This document shows positions 30,553 to 38,679 of a DNA stretch of 38,679 bases, piece by piece. Position 1 is the stretch's first letter, and each line of letters begins with the position of its first letter. The notes beneath the pieces were generated by a model that saw only the letters and a program-made list of their open reading frames with translations, did not search any database and was not told the origin of the DNA. The translations under genes and the position numbers were made by a program. Source of the stretch: Chara braunii (taxonomy: Eukaryota; Streptophyta; Charophyceae; Charales; Characeae); contig BFEA01000061.1 of assembly GCA_003427395.1 (NCBI GenBank), forward strand, positions 2,397,946-2,436,624. The letters are read 5' to 3'.

Positions 30553-32124
30553 ATGGACGACATTGACATCCTGTATGGCAGGAACCCCCAGTGGAAGAGC
30601 TGCTTCCGAAGTGCGGATCTTGATCCGAGGACCCTAAATGTGAACAGGCTGGCCTCCTTTAACCCTTCTAAAAAGCAAGCAATTTGGGACCAACTGAAAG
30701 GGGTGGGGGGTAGGATATGGCCGGACGTCATCTGTATCCAGGAAACACACCTAATGGACAAGCCGGAGCACCACCGGGCACACAAGATAGTCTGGCCACA
30801 CCAGGCCTTCAGGGCGCACGCAGTAACTCCTGGTTCATCGGGGGTGGCGATCTGGGTACCACCAGAATCCCGACTCGAGGTGGTTAACTGGGTGGTGGAC
30901 GAGGAACAAGGAAGGTGGGTGTCGGTCCTTGGGATGCTGGAGCTGGAGCTAATATGCATTCTATGCATTTACGCCCCTAACACAACGGTCGACAAGGACC
31001 TCTTTTACACGCACCTCAAAACTCTAGCACCTCAAGGTATCCCGCTTATTATCGCAGGGGACTTCAACACGGCACCAGATAGATGGATGGATAGATGGAA
31101 CACCCAATCCCCCTGCCCGAACTACGTAGAGGAGGATGAGAAACTCATAACGGACCTCTGTGGCACACTGAGGCTGGTAGATGCACATCGGTATCTGCAC
31201 CCAACAGAGAGGTCCTACACGTGTTTCCGCACCAATAACCCGGTAAGACATTCAAAATCACGTATCGATTTGATCATAATATCAGAGGAGATACAAAACG
31301 CCCTGCAACGTACTGCGATCTTACCATTGAGCCCCTACCCCGGTCTGGACCACTGCGCATGTGGAGCCATATTCTCCTTTCGAAAACGACCGGACCAGGG
31401 GCCGGGGTATTACAAACTTAACACGTCCTTGCTCAAGGACGAATCCTTTCTGGCATACATTCGCGATGTATGGGGATATTGGCGAGACCAAAGACAGGTC
31501 TTCGATTCTGAGGTGAGATGGTTTACCAACGGACTGTTTTTCCTAGCGAAAAAATGTAAGGAATATTCAAAACTTGTAGCGAGCAGACGAAATGCACATG
31601 AACTGGACATTCATAGACAACTTCATAACCTGGCAAACCAGGACAACTCGAGCGATCTCACTTTGACGATTCAAGGACTGAAGGACCAACTTCTACAGCT
31701 CGCATCACACAGATGGCAAGAAATCAGAATTCGAGGTAAATTAAAACAATGGACTATCGAAGGCACCATGGACTCACAATTTTTCAGTATGGCGTCACTA
31801 AGAGCACACCGCACCACCATCGAAGTCTTTCTAGACCCTAGGACTGACGAACTGACCACAACCACAACCCATTGGATGAGGACTGTCAAATCTTTATATA
31901 AGGATATTTTCTTCTCTCACGTCCCTCCCCGTCTCGACGCCGACCGTCTTGCTGAGATGGATGAATTTCTGAGCCCAATGGAAAACCGCCTCTCTCCGTC
32001 ACAAAAGGACAAGTTGGACCAACGCATCACTAAAGACGAAATTTGGACAGCGCTTATGCAAATGGACGAAGAGAAAACCCCTGGTCTGGATGGGTTCCCG
32101 AAAGAGTTTTGGGAAACCATGTGA
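30553..32124 (+). pseudogene. LINE-B1 ORF2, endonuclease part
   Basis: A 523-codon frame. EN occupies about residues 25-275 with every expected catalytic position: Asn31 (TLNVNRLAS), Glu64 (CIQETHL), Asp170 and Asn172 (IAGDFNT), Asp239 (SRIDLI), Asp266 and His267 (GLDHCA). The usual Ser of SDH is Leu. A helical linker follows, then the start of RT (KTPGLDGFPKEFWETM). The frame stops at TGA 32122-32124 but continues open beyond it in the same frame (PLLSSDLMRFYEAV). The TGA sits where LINE-A2 has Trp. EN nicks target DNA to prime reverse transcription. The first residues before EN may not be the native start. Confidence 0.88.
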
Positions 32125-32926
32125 CCCCTCCTCAGTAGTGACCTGATGCGCTTCTATGAAGCAGTCTGGGAGTCAGGGGATTCGGGGGAATTGGCAGGGC
32201 AAGGGGTGCTCTCTCTGCTCCACAAAAAAGGGGACAAGATGAATATACGCAACTATCGACCTATCACTCTGTTGACGGTTGTATACAAGATGTTGTCCAA
32301 AGCATTGGCAAACAGAATAATCGAGGTAATTGAGGATCTTATCCATCCGGCCCAGACGGGATTCATCTGCAATAGAAATATTCAGGAAAACATATTGCTG
32401 GTCAATGAGATGATAGCCTGGCGCAGCAATCTAAGAGCAATGCAGCCTTCATCTTCATTGACTTCGAGAAAGCATACGATCATGTAAATTGACTATTGCT
32501 AGATAGATGTTTGGAACAGACTTTTGACGGTGGATAAACATCTTACATCAGAACGCAACCACAAGGGTGCAGATCAATGGGTCCCTGGCTCCAGAAATAA
32601 AATTGCAACGCTCGGTGAGACAGGGTAACCCCATCGCCCCCTTCCTCTTTATCATCATAATGGAAGCACTAGCAGCCAACCTCCGACACAAAAAAAATTT
32701 GGCGAGAATTCGGATAGCAGGCATCCCAGAGGAGGCGATCCCGGTGTGCTCCCTGTTTGCAGACGACTTGACAATCATGGTCGATGTTACACAAAATAAC
32801 ATAGAGGAAATCCAAAGGCTAATGGGCCGATTCTGCACCCTGTCTGACATGGCTGTAAACTGGGGACAAAAAACACTTGACTGGTGGCTCCATCATCAAG
32901 GGGGCCGCTTGCCAGAAAGACAGTAG
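32125..32926 (+). pseudogene. LINE-B1 ORF2, reverse transcriptase part
   Basis: Continues the previous frame with LLHKKGDKMNIRNYRPITLL, VYKMLSKALANRI and HPAQTGFICNRNIQENILLV. A shift near 32437 gives FIFIDFEKAYDHVN (motif A, catalytic Asp kept) followed by TGA at 32490-32492 in place of Trp. After another shift near 32515, RWINILHQNATTRVQINGS, SVRQGNPIAPFLFIIIMEAL and SLFADDLTIMV (DD at 32762-32767) follow, ending at a TAG after residue ERQ. All palm motifs are recognisable but lie in three frames, so no active RT can be made from this copy. Confidence 0.88.
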
Positions 32927-33107
32927 GTCACATGGGTCCCTCCGGAGACCCCAATCCGGGTTCTAGGGGTCAAGATGTCTGCAGAAGGAAGGACTCCGGA
33001 GAATGACGAATGGATCTCGGCCCCGACCCTGCTAAACTCTCCCAATGGAACCAAAGGAACACGCCACTCTTCGGACGGGCACTGGTTATTATTAACTTAT
33101 TAATAAT

Positions 33108-35124
33108 GTGATCTTGACATCTCTATGGTACAAGACCGTTCTCTGGCCATTGAGTGAAGGGGCCCTGAAATCCCTGAAGAAGAAAGCGGCAACTTACCTG
33201 TGGAGAGGTGATAGCGAAAATCCCCACGCCATCAGCCGGGTCGCGTGGGACTCAGTTACCCAACCCAAGACAAAAGGGGTGCTCGGAATATTAGACCCCC
33301 TTACCCAAACACAGACCCTCAACCTTCAATGGATCATGAGGTTGAATTTCGCAAACCCGCTGGTGTGGAGACCTCTCGCCCTTCAACAGATTGCCCGCTT
33401 TGCCCCGGAGGCCCCCCCTACGGTCCATCCGCTCCAGTGGTTGGATGATCGCTATTGGAGAGTACCACGACGCCCCCGTGGGGGGGAGAGGCGGGGGGAC
33501 GACTTCTGGCCCCGTCTGCTAAAAACTTGGAGGAGACTTCCCCCCCGTGCCGCCCACCCCCAACCAAGTGGGAGGAGGTGGCAAGACAACCCCTCCTTGG
33601 CAACCGCTAGATCACCAATGGTCTGAGTCAGATCTATTGGACTTCTGAATCCCCGTGGAAAGGATGGGTGAAGAATGGGGTAACACGCGTGAGAGACCTA
33701 TGGGACGCCGAGGAGAACGACTTGAAGAGCCCGATGGCGAGAAAGAGAGTCTGACATACTGTCATAACATAGAATCAGCAGTAGAGGAGATCACGGAAGC
33801 CCTCCCGGTGGGGTGGCGGCTCATCCTACGCAAAGGGCCACAGTTACAGGAAGGGGACTGGGTGTCCAAGGACGGGGTGACAAATGAAGTGGGTTTGGTC
33901 CACCAGGTCCGATCAGAGGATGCACTGATAGAGTGGTATCAGGCGAAAGAAGGTGGACCATTAGTTGGAAGTCGGAACCCCCTCCAATGGGTATCAAAGG
34001 TGACCCTATACCGAATTAGGATAATTGGGGATGGGGAGAACCAAAGGGCGTTCATGCCAGAGATGGCCATACAAGACCTACCCATAGACCCACTGGAGTG
34101 GATCTGGACCCACGAAGGGCGACACAAATCGGGGCAATCCTCCTCCACAGCATTGGCTGACCTTTCTGTGAAAGCAACCTACAGAAAGATCAGAACCAAA
34201 CGGTGCCTGAAAGCAGTCGTGATAGACAGATGGCAGAGGCATCTTAGCGTGGATCGCCAGCTCCTTGCACCAATTTGGTGGTTCAGCAACACTAAGAGTA
34301 GACCAGCAAAGATTACGTCCTTACAGTGGCAAATACTGCACCACTGCCTGCCAACAAACGACTGGTTGATAGATCACTCGAGTTTGGAACAGCAGGGCCG
34401 GGCCCTCCCTTGGTGTCCACGCTGTTGCTCGGGCTTCCCAACGAGATTGAGGACGGAAACAATAGAACATATTTTCTTACAATGTCCCATAGCAGTTCTA
34501 ACCTGGAGATGGTGGGATCGAGTGTGGCAGCAAATTGTTCCTGGACATCAGTGGCCGTGGGATTGGCGCGCCATTCTCTTAGGCCACTACCCGCCTCTCC
34601 AAGGAGACACTTTTGCCTGGAACATGTTCCGCCTGGGCAGAAGGACGGTCCTATGGGTCCTATGGTGGCAACGGTGCGCCTTGGTGTTTGACCAGGTCCG
34701 AGTCGAGGGGGAGGAGAGGGTAGAACAGTTCAAGCAACACATACAAATGGAACTGGAATATAGATGGAAGACCGTCAAATGCACCTTGGACACCCTCAAG
34801 AGAGCAAAAGACATCAAGGATAGGATAACACAATTCTCCAAAGAATGGCTGGGAGGGGATCGAGAGGGGTGGATAGCAGAGGTAAGATGGTCAGGGGAAG
34901 GGAAGGAAGACGAGGGAAGGGTGGGAGGAGAAGGAACGAGAACGGTGCCACGAGACTATCGATTACAGTTCAAGGGCTGGATGACCATAGACTGCAGCGT
35001 TCCCCTGAGGCCAGCAGAGGACTTCCCGGACCCATTCCCGCCCCACCCACTGTCCTTGGAATTAAGACTGAATCAAGACTTGATGGACAACTCTTTATCT
35101 TCAATGTCAGAGGCACCAAGGTAG
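33108..35124 (+). pseudogene. LINE-B1 ORF2, connection, finger and C-terminus
   Basis: 33108-33626 is the thumb/connection (SLWYKTVLWPL, AATYLWRGD, SVTQPKTKGVLGILDP). A short stretch in another frame (SPWKGWVKNGVTRVRDLWD, about 33645-33755) is the true continuation. The first 30 or so codons of the 489-codon frame at 33655-35124 are therefore probably out-of-frame sequence. That frame then gives VGWRLILRKGPQL, LYRIRIIGDGENQ, PLEWIWTHEGR, CLPTNDWLIDHSSLEQ, the finger CPRC...TIEHIFLQC with TWRWW, and a long basic/acidic helical tail with an Arg/Gly/Glu-rich end. The finger is CX2C...HX4C, as in plant LINE zf-RVT regions. Confidence 0.85.
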
Positions 35125-35858
35125 GCAGGGCACTACGCTGCACATACACTCCAAAAATAAAAGAGTCTGCTCCTTTGTTTTTTTTGTCTGGTTTTGTCTG
35201 GTTTTTCAACCTTTTTGTTTCTTTGTTCTTCTTTTGCTCGGGTCTTGGATATGCTGTGTTGTAATCAGTCTTTTTTTGTTCAGACTATGGTCACTCTGTA
35301 AACAGTCTGTAAAAAGTCTGTTTTTGTCGTTTTTTTCAACCTTTTTGCGGTTCTGTGTAGCAGTCAGTCTGATTGTGCTAAGTCTCGTCTTCCAGCCTCA
35401 GAATGCTTCCTTAGTGCATTTTAATCGGGGCCACCCATTTTAGTAGTTCTATCTTGACTCATTTTGCAACACTTCAAGTTCGCCACCGGTCAGTGTGTGG
35501 AGGACAGTACGTTCTTTGGGGAAAGGGGCAGGGAAATGGAAGATCACTGGTGCCCCCCAGTGGCTCTTCCCGGAACCCTGACTGGGCTACTGTTAAAAAA
35601 GAGAGGCTCCTGCAGCGGAAAAACAATCGGGCACAGGGTGGAGCGGTTCATCAGGCCTGCAGGGGGAAGACTAGGCCGTCAGCAGCAGAAATCCGGCGCC
35701 ACGTATAAGGCGAAGAGGTTTTCTCTCCCAGCAGCCCAACATTCGGTGCAGTGGATCTTCGGCACGCAGTGCTTCTCATCTACCTCCTGATACAACCTGC
35801 CCAATGGCGGGATCTTCTCAGTTTTCCAATTTGCTTTCTCTGGTTTTCCGCACTTGCT
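35125..35858. other. LINE-B1 3' UTR and unassigned sequence
   Basis: 35150-35350 is T-rich with repeated TTTTTGTCTG and TTTTTCAACCTTTTTG motifs. The direct copy pair at about 35200 and 35333 suggests local duplication. From 35454 the open frames show no family features. Confidence 0.45.
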
Positions 35859-36080
35859 CAGTCAATCCCCTGGACTCCAGGGTAATCAATGCTGGCAAAA
35901 ATCCTCTACATTGTCCACATATTTGTCTGTCCACGGTGTATATGGGACGCTGGGCCCGTTTCCCAGCAGGTGACACTCACCACCAATAGATGGAGCCTCT
36001 CCCTGTGGGGTAGTGGTGGCTGCTCTTATCAGCATCACTATCCCTGGGGGGGGTGTTAAAAAAAAAAAAAAAAAAAAAAA
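35859..36080 (+). mobile_element. S1 SINE-like element, copy c
   Basis: Plus-strand copy with CAGTCAATCCCC, AATCAATGCTGG, GGGACGCTGG, CCCAGCAGGTG and CACCAATAGATGGAGCC. The terminal hairpin (about 36007-36042) pairs GGGGTAGTGGTG with CATCACTATCCC (12 pairs, two G-T) and has inner CTG/CAG and loop CTCTTAT. GTT and a 23-A tail (36058-36080) complete it. Stem sequence is unlike copies a and b, loop nearly identical. Confidence 0.78.
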
Positions 36081-36435
36081 GGGGCGGGAAGATCATCACG
36101 ACATCACCCTGTCCCTCACCTCAACATACCAGCTTGCTGTTGTAGGGATGTCGCGAAGAATATGATTGCATGTGATGACCAGATGGGAACATGATCGTGA
36201 TGGCCACCCGTCCTTAACCCTAACCCTTTCGTAGTCACTACCCATTTATCCAATCTACCCTTCCCCCGACCAATCAAAGTCAATAAATCCTTATCTTGTC
36301 GGTTACCTCTCCATCCCAGTTCATCTTGGTTCATGAATTTAGTATTTCGTAGTTTTTGTGAGACATCAAGTCGGCGCCCGAGACAAAAAAACACCATCTC
36401 ATCCCCCAGGATTATACAACGATCAGTACCTGGAA
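36081..36435. other. No gene recognised
   Basis: Nothing beyond short chance frames between the S1 copy and the unidentified minus-strand frames. Confidence 0.4.
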
Positions 36436-36933
36436 TTATTTTGCCCTCCCCCCCAACCTCTCCCCCTCATCTCCCCAAGTCCAGGGCACCCAACATTCAA
36501 CACAGTGAGAAGCACAGATAGCCGTGTCGGTTTCAAGCCAAGGAGCGGAAGGAGCGGGCCCTCCGCAGGAAACGACATATGCAGTAAACTCACCGTGCAA
36601 TCTACGCTTATGGCATGCCACTCGATTTATAGAAAGGGCAGCTTCCCCGATCGGCCTGTTGCAGGCCATCTGTATGGAAGATGTATGAAGCACCCGCCCA
36701 GATGGAAGTTCCCTGGTGCTCGTCATTGTCACCTTCTGAGAGCCTGCAGCACGCAGATGATGCTCATCGGTCCGATCCCACGTCTGACCGCCGCTGAGAC
36801 CCTTGTCCACCATGTCACAAGAAACGAAAACCTCAGCAGTCATCCCAGCAGGCACCTGCCCCCTCTCCATCCTACCCATGTCAATCCTCTGTAGGTCTTG
36901 CTTTTCAGGCCGCTCGTTAAGCCGCTCTTGCAC
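36436..36933 (-). CDS. Unidentified open frame, 165 codons
   Basis: I do not recognise the product. It is Cys-rich toward the C-terminus (VACHKRR, VVSCGG, ASHCVECW) with no membrane segment. Both strands are open over much of this stretch: a plus-strand frame of 178 codons runs 36358-36894. The choice of strand rests only on the neighbouring minus-strand frame that overlaps its start by 17 bases. It could be part of an unrecognised transposon gene or chance. Confidence 0.25.
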   Translation of the reverse strand: MQERLNERPEKQDLQRIDMGRMERGQVPAGMTAEVFVSCDMVDKGLSGGQTWDRTDEHHLRAAGSQKVTMTSTRELPSGRVLHTSSIQMACNRPIGEAALSINRVACHKRRLHGEFTAYVVSCGGPAPSAPWLETDTAICASHCVECWVPWTWGDEGERLGGRAK

Positions 36934-37423
36934 CCGGCGGCCATAGAGGATCTCTCATCCGTCCTGCCCTCGGCCTTCTGAAGCAGCCGCAAGTCGGCCC
37001 CTGTGTTATGCATGTGCATCCTTCATCCACCTGTGGACTGTCGCTGGTAGTTGCCGCCTGTTGTTGTGCTATAATTTCTCGTAATTTCTTCAATAGCGTC
37101 AGACACTCTTGCATGTCGTTTATAGCATACTCCTTGTCAAGGGAGTGCTCCTTGTCAAGAGTGTCCAGTTGTAGCGAGGAAGCGTTTGCTCGAAGCTCAT
37201 CCCCCCATCCATCACAGGTGTCTTCTACGTCGTGAAGGAGCTCCAATGGCAGCCATTCCTCCACTTGCAGTATCATCGTGACCACTTGAAGTTCTTGTAT
37301 TTGTTGCTTGTACATGCCCACAATTTCTGCCACTAACACTGTATCCCACCATATTGAGAAGAAGCCAGCTCCTGCTCCGTTGGGTGTTGCAGGCCATGCC
37401 CTGCGCACCCTCATACCCTTCAA
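36917..37423 (-). CDS. Unidentified open frame, helical, 168 codons
   Basis: Residues about 35-130 look like a real, helix-rich protein (VGMYKQQIQELQVVTMILQV, LPLELLHDVEDTCDGW, NDMQECLTLLKKLREIIAQQ) with a heptad-like pattern that suggests a coiled coil. A small duplication gives LDKEHSLDKEY. The N-terminal 20 and C-terminal 40 residues look less protein-like, so exon borders or frame breaks may lie there. No family recognised. Neighbours are an open frame on the same strand and, beyond 37437, an 83-codon Arg/Ser-rich frame of doubtful value. Confidence 0.35.
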   Translation of the reverse strand: MKGMRVRRAWPATPNGAGAGFFSIWWDTVLVAEIVGMYKQQIQELQVVTMILQVEEWLPLELLHDVEDTCDGWGDELRANASSLQLDTLDKEHSLDKEYAINDMQECLTLLKKLREIIAQQQAATTSDSPQVDEGCTCITQGPTCGCFRRPRAGRMRDPLWPPGARAA

Positions 37424-38377
37424 TCTCGGTCCCCCATTATCGACGCCCGACCGCTCCTGCAGGCGACGTGCTAATGGGACTTACCTGACGGTGTAGTGGA
37501 TGCAGATTCAAAACCCCTATCTCGCTTGTTGTTGTGGTTATCGTGCCGCTGATGTTTCCGCAGTACTCTCCCCGTTCCTTCTGTACGCTGGCATCAGCGT
37601 GTCGACCGCTCCGACGCGTGGATTCTCCACTCAGGCTGTGTCGTCCAGCCAGGGGACGTCGACACTCAAGCCCCAAGGAGATCGCCAATCAGGCGATGAC
37701 ATCTCCCCTGACTCACGCGAGTCCTGGGGGGCGGGCCTTGCCGTCCACGGGCCGCGAAGTGCTAGTGCTTGTCCCAACCGAACGGGTGCGGGCTGCCGGC
37801 GGGAGTCCAGCACATGGAAATCCCTCCAGCAGATTAAAGCACTAGTACTTCCGAGGCACTTCTCTCCCTGCCTGGAAACGCCCTACACTTCAAAACAAAA
37901 CGAACTGGCGCACACTTCTTTTTGGGTCGTGTCACCAGGAATTTTGCTCAGGAGGCTGAGCCCCAAAAGTTGCTCCAGCATGCAAGCCGCAACCCAAAAA
38001 ACAAGCACGTGGAAAACAAACTACGACAACTAAGCTATCCCCCAGGGCCCAGTTGCGAAATTATTCTCAAAAATTGCCCGTGCATACAAAATGATGATTA
38101 GGCAATACAATCTGCAGTCGGCCCAGCAGACTATACCACCAGTACCTCGCCCAGCTATCAAGTCCGAGGCTCGGACTACCGGTAGCCCGATCACTGTAGA
38201 GCCTTGGACTTTATTGCCGAGCCTCAGACAACCGATAGTACATCACGGAAAAAGAAAAAACACAAAAATGTTACGATCCTGGTCATTTCCCAAGTGCAAA
38301 TTCACAATGAAAGACAATGCCACCCAATTGCGAAAGAAATGAAAGCACTTGCAAGAGATAAAGACCAGAGGAGAGGT
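37424..38377. other. No gene recognised; small inverted repeat
   Basis: At 38166-38225 GAGGCTCGG and CCGAGCCTC form a 9-bp inverted repeat about 40 bp apart. No supported gene. Confidence 0.4.
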
Positions 38378-38427
38378 GAAGAAGAAGAAGAGGAAGAAGA
38401 AGAAAAAGAAGAAGAAGAAGAAGAAGT
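38378..38427. repeat. (GAA)n imperfect microsatellite
   Basis: GAA/GAG triplets with one A-rich interruption. Glu-rich and Ser/Phe-rich frames through it are artefacts. Confidence 0.95.
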
Positions 38428-38585
38428 ACACCAGCAAGACCAATGACAATTCCCCCTTCTCTCTCCACCTTCCTCCTTCCTCCTTCTCTTCACCAATCTT
38501 ATTCTTCTCTCAACAATAGTAATAACAATGAATGGATGAACCAGAATCAATGTCCGAAGTTCCCCCTTACTACTGACTCAACTCA

Positions 38586-38607
38586 CAACAACAACAACAA
38601 CAACAAG
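38586..38607. repeat. (ACA)n microsatellite
   Basis: Seven ACA/AAC units near the window end. Confidence 0.95.
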
Positions 38608-38679
38608 TCCACCATGGCTATGTCTTCCCTCCTTCAACCTCTTCTCTCAAGCATGGGCCATGGCGGACTACTGGAAGGC

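Larger units (their letters stand above)
30553..35124 (+). mobile_element. LINE-B1, 5'-truncated non-LTR retrotransposon
   Basis: Plus-strand element of a different family from LINE-A, containing ORF2 (EN, RT, connection, finger, helical C-terminus) in several frames. No ORF1 precedes it. The 3' UTR probably continues to about 35450, with T-rich direct repeats, but I found no poly(A) that fixes the 3' end. The relics at 3309-4800 and 5030-6640 are older members of the same or a close family. Confidence 0.9.

Noticed and set aside
4565-32492. TGA as a sense codon for Trp (variant genetic code)
   Set aside because: TGG is used for Trp throughout these frames, TAG and TAA also interrupt them, and there are frameshifts. 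Ordinary decay explains the general picture, although the shared positions remain odd.
1-38679. CRISPR array, rRNA, operons or phage genes
   Set aside because: No regularly spaced repeats with unique spacers, no rRNA-like sequence and no prokaryotic gene layout were seen.

Overview
The window looks like repeat-dominated nuclear DNA of a streptophyte. My best guess is a charophyte alga such as Chara, but this rests only on the transposon types and the abundance of (AG)n, (TTA)n and (GAA)n tracts. The main genes are plant-type non-LTR retrotransposons with an APE-type endonuclease (EN), a reverse transcriptase (RT) and a C-terminal CX2C...HX4C finger (zf-RVT type). There is no bacterial operon, rRNA, CRISPR array or convincing host gene. 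All long coding stretches that I can identify are decayed LINEs.

Layout. 1-6640: a degraded ORF1-like fragment (+), then two very old minus-strand LINE relics, one RT and one C-terminal. The C-terminal relic is split by a 292-bp foldback element. 7000-13550: repeat clusters and short mobile elements. These include a 383-bp TTA-flanked MITE, a SINE-like copy (family S1), a 291-bp tandem duplication, a tRNA-derived fragment and another MITE of the same terminal-repeat family. 13581-20313 and 21275-26272: two minus-strand copies (A1, A2) of one LINE family, called LINE-A here. Each has a different internal deletion, and both end in the same paired-hairpin 3' UTR and an A-rich tail. 27387-28139: two nested TTA-flanked inverted-repeat elements next to an assembly gap. 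28277-30552: microsatellites plus further copies of repeat families R2 and S1. 30553-35124: a plus-strand LINE of a second family (LINE-B1), with all EN catalytic positions kept but a broken RT frame. 35859-36080: a third full S1 copy. 36436-37423: two minus-strand open frames that I cannot identify.

How the parts relate. LINE-A1 shows the family plan. ORF1 has an RRM-like/DUF4283-like part, an odd CCHC knuckle, an RGG tract, a low-complexity linker and an unknown C-terminal part. Its stop codon overlaps the ORF2 start (ATGGATAG). ORF2 encodes EN, RT and the finger. The relics at 3.3-4.8 kb and 5.0-6.6 kb align with LINE-B1. The S1 elements end in poly(A) behind a hairpin whose stem changes from copy to copy while the loop stays the same. 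The LINE-A 3' UTR shows similar stem covariation. Such 3' structures may be recognition signals for target-primed reverse transcription, which is inference. No complete element is present, so any movement of the short elements would depend on copies elsewhere.
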